A stretch of 64,000 nucleotides of DNA from Paenibacillus contaminans (GCF_003285015.1 NZ_QMFB01000038.1:1-64000), one strand, 5' to 3'; shown: positions 8,588 through 18,241, counted from the stretch's first letter. A program made the numbers and translations. The notes: generated from the letters alone by a model not told the origin.

Positions 8588-9649
8588 TTAGAACGAAATT
8601 TCCGTTCCTTTTTCCGCGGATTCGTAAATGCCGCACAAAATTTTCATCATTTCCACGCCGTCCTCGACAGGGCTAAGCGTTTCTTTGCGGCCGAAGCACA
8701 TATCGATGAAGTGATCGATCTCGTCTTGGAAGCCGGCGATGAAATCGAAGCCTTTGTTGTTGATTTGCGGATCGATGTTAAGAATCGTGTTGTATTTCTC
8801 GGTGATGAAGCTAAGTTCCGGTTCGAGCTCGACGCCGCCTTTGTCGCCGTACATTTTGACGGTGATTTCGTCTTTCTTCGCGTGCAGCGTGAAGCTGACG
8901 TCAACGAGCAGCGATGCGCCGTTCTCGAAGCGGATCAGGGCGTTGGCCATATCTTCGACGTTGTTCGCATCAGGCGTGTAATCAGCTGCTCTGTACTGAG
9001 CCAGGTTCTGAATGTGGGAACGGTTTCCGAGCTTCTTGTACGTGTTGCCGCTGATCGTTTTGACCTTCGGACGTCCCATCAAGTACCAGCAAAGGTCGAT
9101 GACGTGTACGCCGATATCGATGATCGGGCCGCCGCCGGAGCGTTCCGTGTCAGCAAACCAGCCGCCCGGGTTGCCGAAACGGCGGATGCACGAAGCCTTC
9201 GCGTAGTAAATCTCGCCAAGATCGCCGTTCTCCATGAATTCTTTGACGATGCGCGTATTGGACGCGTAGCGGCGGACGAAGCCGACCTGCAGCGTTTTGC
9301 CGCTTTTCTTAACGGCCGCTTCCACTTCAAAAGCTTCTTCGACGGTTTTGCAAAGCGGCTTTTCGCAAAGCACGTTTTTGCCGGCGTTCAGCGCGGCGAT
9401 GCTGATCGGCGCGTGCGAGTTGTTCCAGGTGCAGACGCTTACGGCGTCGATGCTGCCGTCTTCCAGCAATTTATTATAGTCCGTATAAACGTTAGGGATG
9501 TTGTATTTTTCGGCTTTCGCGCGGGCGCGTTCCTCGTTCAAGTCGCAGATCGCGACAAGCTCGACTTCCGGATTTTTGGCGTAAGCGCCCAGATGGGATT
9601 CGGAGATGGATCCGGCACCGATGACGCCGATACGAATTTTTTGGCTCAT
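8588..9649 (-). CDS. Gfo/Idh/MocA-family oxidoreductase
   Basis: 353 residues from the ATG at 9649, 9 bases after AGAGGTG; a GTG four codons upstream is less well placed. Rossmann motif RIGVIGAGSISESH at the N terminus, EKPLCK loop near 95, and a C-terminal domain with the family's GG-hydrophobic-D-x-G-x-H-x-x-D motif (GGPIIDIGVHVIDLCWY near 170) holding the catalytic Lys/His pair. A sugar or inositol-type dehydrogenase; the substrate is unknown. It follows the FAD enzyme gene on the same strand with a ~130-base gap, so the two may share a transcript. Confidence 0.92.
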   Translation of the reverse strand: MSQKIRIGVIGAGSISESHLGAYAKNPEVELVAICDLNEERARAKAEKYNIPNVYTDYNKLLEDGSIDAVSVCTWNNSHAPISIAALNAGKNVLCEKPLCKTVEEAFEVEAAVKKSGKTLQVGFVRRYASNTRIVKEFMENGDLGEIYYAKASCIRRFGNPGGWFADTERSGGGPIIDIGVHVIDLCWYLMGRPKVKTISGNTYKKLGNRSHIQNLAQYRAADYTPDANNVEDMANALIRFENGASLLVDVSFTLHAKKDEITVKMYGDKGGVELEPELSFITEKYNTILNIDPQINNKGFDFIAGFQDEIDHFIDMCFGRKETLSPVEDGVEMMKILCGIYESAEKGTEISF

Positions 9650-9782
9650 GAAACGAAGCACCTCTTTCTAGTCGTTAACGTTAAAATGGTCGTTCTTAAA
9701 AGGGCTCTTTCGAACGTATCTCCTATGTCGGAAGCCGTAAGCCGGGGCGTCGCGCCGGAACCGTGAGAAAGCCGCGTTAAGC

Positions 9783-11354
9783 CTATACGGGCCGCGTCGT
9801 CGGCCAAGACAGCTCGATTCCGCGCTGGGCAAGCATCCGCTGGTAGTCGGTCAGCAAATCGTCCTGATTGCGGACGGCCCGCGGCGCGGTTTGCCGATCC
9901 AAACAGAATGCGGCTAGATAACCCGCGGCTTCGCCGATGTTCCATTCGACGGGATGAAGCCGATAGCAGCCGTTCGTAATATGCGTGACGCCGAGATTTT
10001 TGCAGGCGGGCAGCAGATTGTTCATTCGCACCGGTATCAGGCTGCCGAGCGGGATTTGGAACGGCAGACTGGAAACGTCCACATAGTTCCGTCCTTCCGT
10101 GCTCGGGTGCAGATCGATCCGGTAACAACCGATTCCGACGGAATCGGCGAACACTTCCGCTTGTTTCTCCGGCCGGGCGGCTGTCGCGACATGCTGCTCG
10201 AGTACGGTAAACTCCGCGCGAATACGTCTGGATTCCCGGATATATGGGTATTTGGCAAGCCCGTCCTCCGTACCGACGACATCGCGGCGAAGCCGCAGCC
10301 CGGGGTAACCGGCTTTGCCGTCCGGACGCGGCGCCTCGGTTTGCATCCAATACAGAAGCGACAAGCTCAGCTGCTTGGCCTGCTCCAAATGACGCGCTTT
10401 CTCCTCGGGGCTGACGTCGATGATCGAACCGAGCCAGTAGTCATTCTGCGGCCAGTTGATAAGCGAAATATCGCTCTTGTACGTGCCCGGCGCAAAATGC
10501 GACTTGTCGGCGATCTTCCGGTAGTTGAACAGCGAAACCGACTTGCCGTCCGGAAACAGCTCGTAACGGACAGGCTCCAGCGTGTGCGGCTTGACGCCTG
10601 TCCAGCTGAGCAGCCGGTCCGGCCAAAAGTCCGCTTTGTACTCGCGCCAGAAGGCATAGTCGCGCGGCTTGTCGATCGTATGATCTTCGCCCTCCAGATG
10701 GTCCATGGCGAAGCAGTACGTAAACGACTGCATATTCATCGGTCTGGCCGTGTCGAGCGCGTTCGGCTCGCCGGTTTCGGCCTTCGATTCTGCGCCGGTT
10801 ACATACTCCGCGCCGGCAAGCGGCAGCAAATCGCCGCACTCGGTCGCATCGAGGAAAAACGGCGCGACGATGACCGATTCGCTGCCGCTTTCGAGGCTGC
10901 GTACGGTCACGGAACGCACATTGTCGGCTTCGCTTTCCGCGCGCACGGGCTCATGGCGAAGCAGCAGCGTCAGCTGCCCGCTATGCAAGTAAGGCGCAAG
11001 CATCTGCTCGAGAACGGCAAGCGCAGCCCTCGGCTCGTGGCAAAGACGGCTGACGAAGCCGCCGCCCGGGTTCCATTCCGCGTTCGCGCGCGCCTCCGGC
11101 GTTACCGGAAAATGATTCCGGTAATACGAACGGACGCCGTCGCGGAACTGCCGGTATGTCCGCGTGCAGCCGAAGGTTTCGATCCACGGATGCTCGTCCG
11201 GCGGAACGGCTTGACTTGTCAATTGACCGCCGATCCAATCGGTTTCTTCCGTCATAATAACGGTCCTGCCCGCAGTCAACGCTGCCAGCGCAGCGGCGAA
11301 ACCGCCAGTACCGCCGCCGATAACCGCAATATCCGCATGCAGCTCACGATTCAT
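9783..11354 (-). CDS. FAD-dependent oxidoreductase (FAD_oxidored family)
   Basis: 523 residues from the ATG at 11354. The dinucleotide motif VIGGGTGGFAAALAA is near 10, followed by the E-E-T-D-W-I-G-G-Q-L-T-S-Q segment typical of PF12831 enzymes, and a C-terminal N-I-G-E-A-A-G motif near 490. These proteins oxidise diverse, mostly unknown small molecules and often sit in sugar-use clusters. The ATG overlaps the stop of a 58-codon gene (ATGA), and GGGGGG lies 8 bases before it; the alternative in-frame GTG at 11363 sits too close to that site. The link to sugar use is inference from neighbours. Confidence 0.88.
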   Translation of the reverse strand: MNRELHADIAVIGGGTGGFAAALAALTAGRTVIMTEETDWIGGQLTSQAVPPDEHPWIETFGCTRTYRQFRDGVRSYYRNHFPVTPEARANAEWNPGGGFVSRLCHEPRAALAVLEQMLAPYLHSGQLTLLLRHEPVRAESEADNVRSVTVRSLESGSESVIVAPFFLDATECGDLLPLAGAEYVTGAESKAETGEPNALDTARPMNMQSFTYCFAMDHLEGEDHTIDKPRDYAFWREYKADFWPDRLLSWTGVKPHTLEPVRYELFPDGKSVSLFNYRKIADKSHFAPGTYKSDISLINWPQNDYWLGSIIDVSPEEKARHLEQAKQLSLSLLYWMQTEAPRPDGKAGYPGLRLRRDVVGTEDGLAKYPYIRESRRIRAEFTVLEQHVATAARPEKQAEVFADSVGIGCYRIDLHPSTEGRNYVDVSSLPFQIPLGSLIPVRMNNLLPACKNLGVTHITNGCYRLHPVEWNIGEAAGYLAAFCLDRQTAPRAVRNQDDLLTDYQRMLAQRGIELSWPTTRPV

Positions 11355-11527
11355 CCGCGCCACCCCCCGAACGAAACGGCGTTGCTCCGGGTATTCGAGC
11401 GGCGTTCAAGAAGCCCTTCCGCTTCCATTTTAGTTCCTTCATATTCTAGCATATAGGCGTGTTCATAGCCATGGCTCAGCCGCTTTTGAACAGCTGCTGC
11501 GGACTTGTCGCATATAATATTTTTCAT
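11351..11527 (-). CDS. Small 58-residue protein coupled to FAD oxidoreductase
   Basis: Not recognised. The ATG at 11527 follows GGGGGGAG by 8 bases, a strong site. The product begins MKNIICDKSAAAVQKRLSHG, is hydrophilic and mostly helical by composition in its first 40 residues, has one Cys at 6 and ends GGWRG. Its TGA overlaps the ATG of the oxidoreductase in an ATGA, the usual sign of translational coupling. It may be a subunit or a folding or stability partner of the enzyme, or a leader that sets its translation. No homologue is known to me. Confidence 0.6.
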   Translation of the reverse strand: MKNIICDKSAAAVQKRLSHGYEHAYMLEYEGTKMEAEGLLERRSNTRSNAVSFGGWRG

Positions 11528-11807
11528 GATGTCGCTCCCCCCAGGATATTATAAAAATCATCCATTCTCATGTTAGCTTGCTTAGGAGGGAAAAGGTAGG
11601 CGACGGCAATGACTTTCTTTGGTCAATCGGTGACAGGAATTTTTCGCCGCCGGAAACGGCATACATGCTCTCAGCACCGGGAAGCCGCGCGGTTGTCATG
11701 ATTTGACAAGACAAAGTCATCGGCGCCCACTGGTTTTGACGACATATTGCGACTACAATGATAAAATGGATCATTACGCTCCGAAGACGGTCGGAAGGAG
11801 GGAAGGC

Positions 11808-13352
11808 ATGAGGATCACATCATCTCGGATTATCGCGGCAGCTCTGCTGCCTGTCGTCGCCGGAATCGTCTCGGGCTGCGAGACGGACGGATCGCCGAAC
11901 GGCCAGTCGCCGTCAGGAAAATTCCACGTTTCCAAAGATGCGGGAAAACGAATGACGATTTCGATCGTCGCGAACAGCCAGGGCAGCACCTTCCCTGACG
12001 GTACGGACGAGAACCACAATGAATATTTGGACTATATCGAGCAAAATACGAACCTGGATATTAAAGTGACGCTACCGCCCCTCGACGGGTATGACGATAA
12101 GCTGAGCGTCATGATGTCGTCCGGCGATCTTCCCGATATGCTCAACGCGCCGAATCCTTCCTGGTTCATCAACTACGTCAACCGGAACGCGCTGATGCCG
12201 CTTGACGACGTGATCGAGCGCTACGGACCGGAGCTGAAGGAACGGATTCCGCAGGAAGCTTGGGAGAACGTCACGGTTAACGGTCATATATACGCGGTGC
12301 CGAGCCTTAACGAAGTGAAAGGCGCGGAAATCATGTACGTGCGCAAGGATTGGCTGGACCGGTTAGGGCTGCAGCCGCCCAGAACGCTGGACGAGTATTA
12401 CAAGGTCATGAAGGCGTTTGCGGAGCGCGACCCGGACGGGAATGGCAAGAACGATACGATCGGGTTTGCGATTCTGGAGCGGCTGGGCCGTACGGCTCCG
12501 ATTTTCGGAGCGTTCGGTACGCAGATCATGCAGTCGGCGTGGTACGAAAGGGACGGCCGCCTTGTTGCGGGCGCCACCTTGCCCGAGACGAAGGAAGCGC
12601 TCGCTTTTTTGGCCAAGCTGTACGAGGAGAAGCTGCTCGATCCGCTTTTTCCGTTAAATAAATCGGCGAACTTTCAGGAGAAAATCGTGTCGGGCAAAGT
12701 CGGCTTGTTCTCGGCGGCCTGGTCGGACACGCGCGGCCCGATCGAAGCCAGCCGTAAAAAGGATCCGAATGCCGTATGGATCCCGCTTGAATTCCCGATC
12801 GGCCCGAACGGCAGCAAAGGGACCTACGATATGAGCTTGGTCCGTTCCTATAACGTAATCCCGGCGACGAGCAAGAATGCCGAAGGCGTCATCCGTTTTC
12901 TTAATTTTATCGGCGGCAAGGGGCACCGCGACTTGAAGCTCGGCTTCGAGAACGAAATATGGACCAAGGTCGACGGGAAAATGATCACGAATTTCGAGGA
13001 GCATACGAAGCACTACTACAGGGGGATTTACAGCGCGCTTGCCGATACGATCGAGCCCGACGTCAGCAAGGACCGCCTCGATTCCCTCGGCGAGCAGTTC
13101 AATTTATGGGACAATCTGCAGCGGATCGAGCGTAGTTTAATTCGGTCGAAATTTACCGGAACGCCGACGCCGGCGATGGGCAAATACAATGTCCGTCTGC
13201 TGAAGGAGCAGGATGAAGCATTTACGAAAATCGTGCTGGGCGCGGCGCCGCTGTCGGAATTCGACGCGTTCGTCGAGCGGTGGTACAGCGAAGGCGGAGA
13301 AGAAATCACCCGCGAAGTCAATGAATGGTACGATCGGCGCCAAATGAAGTAA
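11808..13352 (+). CDS. Extracellular solute-binding lipoprotein without own permeases
   Basis: 514 residues from the ATG at 11808, which follows GGAAGGAGGG; the longer frame from 11703 lacks a ribosome site and would bury the signal peptide. Lipobox VSGC with Cys at about 24. RDPDGNGKNDT near 210 and the EVNEWYDRRQ end place it with the LplA/YtcQ group. The next genes are a sensor kinase and a response regulator, not permeases. It may feed signal information to the kinase, or lend specificity to permeases elsewhere, for example those at 6448-8259. Confidence 0.9.
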   Translation: MRITSSRIIAAALLPVVAGIVSGCETDGSPNGQSPSGKFHVSKDAGKRMTISIVANSQGSTFPDGTDENHNEYLDYIEQNTNLDIKVTLPPLDGYDDKLSVMMSSGDLPDMLNAPNPSWFINYVNRNALMPLDDVIERYGPELKERIPQEAWENVTVNGHIYAVPSLNEVKGAEIMYVRKDWLDRLGLQPPRTLDEYYKVMKAFAERDPDGNGKNDTIGFAILERLGRTAPIFGAFGTQIMQSAWYERDGRLVAGATLPETKEALAFLAKLYEEKLLDPLFPLNKSANFQEKIVSGKVGLFSAAWSDTRGPIEASRKKDPNAVWIPLEFPIGPNGSKGTYDMSLVRSYNVIPATSKNAEGVIRFLNFIGGKGHRDLKLGFENEIWTKVDGKMITNFEEHTKHYYRGIYSALADTIEPDVSKDRLDSLGEQFNLWDNLQRIERSLIRSKFTGTPTPAMGKYNVRLLKEQDEAFTKIVLGAAPLSEFDAFVERWYSEGGEEITREVNEWYDRRQMK

Positions 13353-13436
13353 GCGTGATGAACGGCGGTACGGTCGGACCATGAAACCGATACAGATTAA
13401 AATTCGTTTTGCGGTATTTTTGAAGGGGGGAGCGGC

Positions 13437-15284
13437 GTGAAAGCATTGCCGGCATGGCTGTACAAGCAGTTTACGCAGCATATTCAGGTGAGGCTGACCT
13501 GTTACTTTCTGCTCATCCTTTTGCCGCTTGTCGCTATCAGTTTATTTGCCAACATCCGTTCGCAGCAAACCTTGGAAAAGCAAATCGGAGACCGGACCAA
13601 GGGGGCGCTCACCGCGGCCGTCGAATATGTCGATCTCGCCTTGCAGAACGTGGACGCTTTGTCTACCCAGATCGCCTCGGATCAAAATTTGATCCGGCTG
13701 CTCAATCGTGTCGGTACCGACCTTTCGCCGGGCGCGATACTCGAATTTTCGCATCTGATGCGGGAAGTGACCAACATAAGCGCGATCAATCCGATATTGT
13801 CGCATATTTCCATTTTGCATGCGCCATCGGGTATGCTGGTTTCCTCGAATTTCGGGGGCAAGCAGGTGGAGAACGCCCAGCAATTCGAATGGGTGCGCAG
13901 CACCATGGAGGCGAACGGAGGGAACCAGCTTTTTCTGCCGACGGAGGAAGAGGCGAAGAAGTACGCCAATAACGATCTCAACGGATTGTACAGCCTGAAC
14001 AATTTGTCTTTCGTCCGGACGATGGACGTTTATAATCAGCAGCGGCAGCCGAACGTCGTCATTCTTACGACCAACAGGGAGACGCTTGTGAAGCTGACGA
14101 GCGCGCTGCTGCCGTCGCAAAAAGCGCAAATCTACTTATATGTAGGCAAGCGGCTGGTAACGAGTACAAGCAGCGACGTGCTGCCGCCGGAGTGGGACGA
14201 CGACAACAAGGACATGCTCGTGAAAACGTCGGAAGCGACGGGCGAGCAGCTGATCATGATCCGGGCCAAATCGCGCCAAAGCAATTGGTCGGTCGTCATG
14301 GTGCAGCCGATGGAAGAGCTCAGGCAGGAAACCGAGCAGCTCCAGATTTTCACGATCATCATTATCGGAATCAGCGTGCTGCTTGCATTCTGGATCGCTT
14401 GGATCATATACCGCAACATCACGTCGCCGCTCGAAAGTCTGGCGCACGGCATGAAGCAAATGCGGCTCGGCAATTTGAACGTCCGGCTCGAGAACAACCG
14501 CAAGGATCAGCTCGGTTATTTGACCGGCGCCTTCAACCAGATGGCGGAGGATCAGCTGCAGCTCATCCAGGGGCATTACGAGCAGGAGCTGCGGATGTCG
14601 AAGACGGAGCTGAAATTTTTGCAGTCGCAGATCAATCCGCATTTTCTGTATAACACGCTCGATTCGATTTATTGGGCGGCGAAGGACTACGATGCGGACG
14701 AGATCAGCGAGATGGTGTTGAACTTATCGAAATTTTTCCGGTTAAGCTTGAGCAAGGGGCGGGAGTCGTTTACCGTAAGCGAAACGATCGATCATCTGCA
14801 CTATTATTTGCGGGTTCAGCAGATCCGGTTTTCCGAGCATTTTGCGGTCGAATACGAGGTGGCGGAGGAAAGCCGAACCGTTCCGGTGCTCAAGTTGCTG
14901 CTCCAGCCGATCGTGGAAAATGCGATCCTGCACGGGCTGGAAGCGATGGATCGCGGCGGATTGCTGCGGATTGCCGCCCGGATCGAAGACGACAAGCTTG
15001 TGCTGCAGGTGCGGGACAATGGAAAAGGCATACCCGCCGAACGGCTGGATTACATTCGAGGCACGCTCGATAAGCTGAAGGATTCGCCGCTCAAGCTGAC
15101 TCCGTTCGGCGACGGGGCGGCAGGCGGAGAGCTGTTCGGTCTGCGCAATGTCGCCGCGAGGATGAATATGTATTACGGCGATGAAGCCGAGCTTCGCATC
15201 GAGAGTGAGGAAGGAGACGGCACGGTCGCAACCTTGCTGCTCCCTCTGGACAAGTGCTTGGAGGATACAACGGGGATGGCTTGA
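13437..15284 (+). CDS. YesM-like sensor histidine kinase
   Basis: 615 residues from a GTG preceded by GGGGGGAG. A membrane segment at about 20-40, an extracellular sensor of ~250 residues, a second membrane segment at about 302-325, then a HAMP region (about 325-380). The His-kinase motif is QINPHFLYNTLDSI near 405, and the ATPase part has QPIVENAILHG and DNGKGIP motifs. The likely partner is the regulator at 15653, 368 bases downstream beyond two inverted repeats. Confidence 0.93.
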   Translation: MKALPAWLYKQFTQHIQVRLTCYFLLILLPLVAISLFANIRSQQTLEKQIGDRTKGALTAAVEYVDLALQNVDALSTQIASDQNLIRLLNRVGTDLSPGAILEFSHLMREVTNISAINPILSHISILHAPSGMLVSSNFGGKQVENAQQFEWVRSTMEANGGNQLFLPTEEEAKKYANNDLNGLYSLNNLSFVRTMDVYNQQRQPNVVILTTNRETLVKLTSALLPSQKAQIYLYVGKRLVTSTSSDVLPPEWDDDNKDMLVKTSEATGEQLIMIRAKSRQSNWSVVMVQPMEELRQETEQLQIFTIIIIGISVLLAFWIAWIIYRNITSPLESLAHGMKQMRLGNLNVRLENNRKDQLGYLTGAFNQMAEDQLQLIQGHYEQELRMSKTELKFLQSQINPHFLYNTLDSIYWAAKDYDADEISEMVLNLSKFFRLSLSKGRESFTVSETIDHLHYYLRVQQIRFSEHFAVEYEVAEESRTVPVLKLLLQPIVENAILHGLEAMDRGGLLRIAARIEDDKLVLQVRDNGKGIPAERLDYIRGTLDKLKDSPLKLTPFGDGAAGGELFGLRNVAARMNMYYGDEAELRIESEEGDGTVATLLLPLDKCLEDTTGMA

Positions 15285-15327
15285 CGGAGCGGACGGCTTT
15301 CATGACTTGGAAAACCGCTAGGAGGAT

Positions 15328-15430
15328 GGTATAACGGTCGGAAAGTTTACGTGCCGCCTTTGACCTCGCGTTCTCCCTTAACTTACATTCATGGAACGCG
15401 AGGTCAACGAAGGCTCGAGGCCGTTATACC
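15328..15430. repeat. Nested inverted repeat between kinase and regulator genes
   Basis: Outer arms GGTATAACGG (15328-15337) and CCGTTATACC (15421-15430) are perfect. Inner arms TTGACCTCGCGTTC (15360-15373) and GAACGCGAGGTCAA (15394-15407) are perfect over 14 bp with a 20-base loop. RNA from the operon would fold here. No T run follows. Confidence 0.75.
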
Positions 15431-15469
15431 TAGTCGTTTGTTGAACCAAAGAGAACAGAATGAAATGGA

Positions 15470-15581
15470 GAAAGGGAATTGCCTTGCAGCGAGTTTTGGC
15501 TTTGCGTTCCATATTTCCGAAGGCCTATTCAATGAGAGAAACACAAAACAAGATGTCTGAAGCGGCAAGGCAATCCCTTTC
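15470..15581. repeat. Second inverted repeat upstream of response regulator
   Basis: GAAAGGGAATTGCCTTGC (15470-15487) pairs with GCAAGGCAATCCCTTTC (15565-15581) except for one extra A. The arms are ~77 bases apart. It follows directly on the first inverted repeat, so nearly the whole 368-base gap is arranged as two long stems. Confidence 0.7.
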
Positions 15582-15652
15582 GGAATGCAACGGACTCCTG
15601 CTCAGGGGTTCAACTTGAAAGTCAGGCGTAACGGGAAGGGAGACAAGTCAAC

Positions 15653-17251
15653 ATGAACCTGATGATCGTTGAGGACGAGCTGCGTCTGCGGACGAGCTTG
15701 GCCGAAAAAATACCGTGGGACGCGAACGGCATCGAAGTCGTCGGCTTGGCCGCAAACGGTATCGAGGCGCTGCAGCTGATCGAGCTGATCAGACCCGACC
15801 TCATTTTGCTCGATATTCAGATGCCGCACATGGACGGCCTGACATTCGTAAGAAAAGTCCGGGAGCGGGATCCGGACATGAAATGCGTCATCCTGAGCGG
15901 CCACGATAATTTTACGTATGCGCAAACCGCGATGGAGCTTGGCGTCAGTAAATATTTGCTCAAGCCCGCAGGGGACACGGACATTTTGCAGGCCGTCTTG
16001 GAAGCGGCGGAGCAGCTGCGCCGGGAGCTCGAGCAGCGGCACGACCAGTCGGAGCTGCAGAGCAAGTGGAAAGAGCATCTGCCGCATCTTCAGGATATGT
16101 TTCTGCAGAGCTGGATAGGGGGAAATTACGCTTCGTGGGAGATCGAGCTGCGCAGCCGCGAGCTGCAGATCGAACTGCCGGCCGAAGCGGTATATGCGGT
16201 CGCGCTGTTCGACATCGATCCGCTCTCCGAAGGGGAAACGCGGTTTTTGCCTGCAGACGTGCCGCTGCTGCGGTTTTCGCTTCATAGTATCGCGCGGGAA
16301 AGCTTTGCTTCCCAATCATGTCTGACCTGCACCGATGTGGAAGGCAAAACGGCCGCGATTTTCACGCTTCCGGAGACGTTGTCCGAGAACGAAGCGCTGC
16401 TTCAGGTGCAGGCGGCGGCGACAAAGCTGCTTAACGTGTTTAAGCAATGCCTGAAGGTGACGGCAAGCGCCGGCATCAGCGGCAGTACGCGCGTTCGGGA
16501 CGGCGTCGGCAAGCTGTACAGGCAGGCGGGGAAGGCGCTGCAGGCGCGTCTTGTGCACGGCAGCGACATCGCTATCCCGTTTCGCGAGGAATATGGTGCG
16601 GGCGGCGGCCCGGCTCCTTCGCCGGACAGGGAGAAGGAGCTTGAAATCGGCTTCGAAACCGGCGATGCCGACAAATTGTCGAGCGCTTTAAGCGCGATCT
16701 GGACTCAAGGGCTGGAGAGCGTAAATTCCGCAGACGAGGTTCGCGGGCATTTGTACTACGTGAGCTGCCTGCTCGGCCGGATGATCCAGCGTCAAGGCTG
16801 GAGTCTGCAGCATGTAGCGGGAGAGGACGCCGCCTTTTTTCACAATCTGCAGGCGCTTGCGGAGAAAGAGCAGGCTTACGCCTGGCTGCAGCGGATCGCG
16901 GCGCGCATGGTCGAGTGCCGGCAGTCGGAGCGCAAATCCGCCGTGCATAAGACGATCCGCCAAATTCTAGAAATCGTCGACCAGGACATGGATAAAGAAA
17001 TTACGCTGTTTACCGTAGCGGACCGGCTGTACGTCAATTCGTCCTATTTGAGCAGGCTGTTCAAGCAGGAAATGGGCAAGCCGTTTACGAACTACGTGCA
17101 GGAACGCAAAATGGAGCGCGCCAAACAGCTGCTGCTCGGCGGCTCGAAGGTGTACGACGCGGCGTCGATGGTCGGCTACAAGGATGTTAGCCATTTTACG
17201 CGCGTTTTCCGCAAATATTGGGGCGTTACGCCGGGCGAGATGAAGCCTTAG
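15653..17251 (+). CDS. YesN-like response regulator with AraC-type DNA-binding domain
   Basis: 532 residues. Receiver domain at 1-125 with acidic pocket near 8-9, the phosphorylated Asp in LLDIQMPHMDG near 54, and the conserved Lys in LLKPAGD near 104. A variable middle region is followed by the AraC helix-turn-helix pair (about 430-530) ending VGYKDVSHFTRVFRKYWG. Paired with the kinase at 13437. It probably controls the binding-protein gene at 11808 or a distant operon. Confidence 0.93.
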   Translation: MNLMIVEDELRLRTSLAEKIPWDANGIEVVGLAANGIEALQLIELIRPDLILLDIQMPHMDGLTFVRKVRERDPDMKCVILSGHDNFTYAQTAMELGVSKYLLKPAGDTDILQAVLEAAEQLRRELEQRHDQSELQSKWKEHLPHLQDMFLQSWIGGNYASWEIELRSRELQIELPAEAVYAVALFDIDPLSEGETRFLPADVPLLRFSLHSIARESFASQSCLTCTDVEGKTAAIFTLPETLSENEALLQVQAAATKLLNVFKQCLKVTASAGISGSTRVRDGVGKLYRQAGKALQARLVHGSDIAIPFREEYGAGGGPAPSPDREKELEIGFETGDADKLSSALSAIWTQGLESVNSADEVRGHLYYVSCLLGRMIQRQGWSLQHVAGEDAAFFHNLQALAEKEQAYAWLQRIAARMVECRQSERKSAVHKTIRQILEIVDQDMDKEITLFTVADRLYVNSSYLSRLFKQEMGKPFTNYVQERKMERAKQLLLGGSKVYDAASMVGYKDVSHFTRVFRKYWGVTPGEMKP

Positions 17252-17276
17252 AGTAATTGTCTCGCCGCTTTTTATA

Positions 17277-17319
17277 AAGCTTGGACTCCGCTGGCGAAGC
17301 GAGTTCGAGCTTTTTTTGC
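17277..17319 (+). terminator. Terminator after response regulator
   Basis: AAAGCTTGGACTC.GC and GCGAGTTCGAGCTTTTTTT form an imperfect stem (with G-U pairs) ending in seven T residues. Confidence 0.7.
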
Positions 17320-17347
17320 GTTTCGCGGGTACGGCTGAAGGAATGGC

Positions 17348-18187
17348 TTGCTTTTTCGCGAAGTATTGTTTGCTGATTATCAAACGGTATTAATGCATTT
17401 TATTATGAGTATGGCGGTGGCACTGTTGTTTAAAGAAATGAACTGGTTCCCGTTCGTATCCTATACAGATAAATGGCATATTGATGAGACTGCGCCGTTC
17501 GACATGCAAACGGATCGTCTTACCGAACGGTTGCTGGAAGTGACGGATCGAAGCGGAGCCTATACCGTCAGGCTGGAATGGCATCCCGAGTTTGACCCGG
17601 ACGGAGGCTTCCATGTCTTTTTGTTCAAAAAAACGGAATACAAGCTTGAAGTGTTCGGTACCGTGCGTGAAGATGTGGTAATTAGTAATCTTTACCACAA
17701 AGATACGCGGGATTTTCAACAGCTAAGGCGTTACCTGGAGGAATGCATTTATCTTGTCAATCTGCTTTCCACCGATTATGTCAAATGGAAAGAGAAGTTT
17801 CGCGGTAAGACTGTTACGGAGGCTCCTTATCTGTACTGTTTGGTGGGGAACATAGTAAATTATCGTTTATACGGAGAGGACAAAGAACCACGTAAAGGCG
17901 TCAAGGTATTCTCGGCAGGCACGAAAGTGTACTGTTTTCCTCCTTTGTGGGGAGACGGCTACGAAAGCATCAAGGTAATAGGCAAACCGAAGGATTCCGC
18001 GAAGCTTATTACCGTCATCATCGACGCCAAGCATGTGACCAATTGGAGGCTGCAAAAGGTATACAATTCCTACGTCGTAAGGACCATGCTCGGCAACGGC
18101 GGCTGGAAGATGAAGCAAGAGGCGAAGGCCATAATCGAAAATATGGTGAAGTGGCTCCCGGAACGCACGGAGCAAGCTGGTATTTAA
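17348..18187 (+). CDS. Hypothetical protein, 279 residues
   Basis: Not recognised. The best start is the TTG at 17348, five bases after AAGGA; internal ATG codons at 17393 and 17405 have no clear ribosome site. The protein has no signal peptide. It is rich in aromatic and charged residues, and has an N-terminal stretch (MSMAVALLFKEMNWFPFV) that might be a buried helix. The middle part (LYHKDTRDFQQLRRYLEEC) and the end (KQEAKAIIENMVKWLPE) look like soluble helices. A clear terminator follows, so it is a single-gene unit. Codon use resembles its neighbours. Confidence 0.7.
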   Translation: MLFREVLFADYQTVLMHFIMSMAVALLFKEMNWFPFVSYTDKWHIDETAPFDMQTDRLTERLLEVTDRSGAYTVRLEWHPEFDPDGGFHVFLFKKTEYKLEVFGTVREDVVISNLYHKDTRDFQQLRRYLEECIYLVNLLSTDYVKWKEKFRGKTVTEAPYLYCLVGNIVNYRLYGEDKEPRKGVKVFSAGTKVYCFPPLWGDGYESIKVIGKPKDSAKLITVIIDAKHVTNWRLQKVYNSYVVRTMLGNGGWKMKQEAKAIIENMVKWLPERTEQAGI

Positions 18188-18192
18188 TAAAA

Positions 18193-18241
18193 GAGGAATT
18201 CATCCCAATATGTAGAAATATTGAGATGAATTTCTTTTTTT
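18193..18241 (+). terminator. Rho-independent terminator
   Basis: GAATTCATC..AATA and TATT..GATGAATTTC pair, followed by a run of seven T. It ends the hypothetical gene at 17348. Confidence 0.85.

Noticed and set aside
11737..11770. Promoter TTGACG with TGATAA before the second binding protein
   Set aside because: The -10 matches only two of six positions at the right spacing, so it was not listed.
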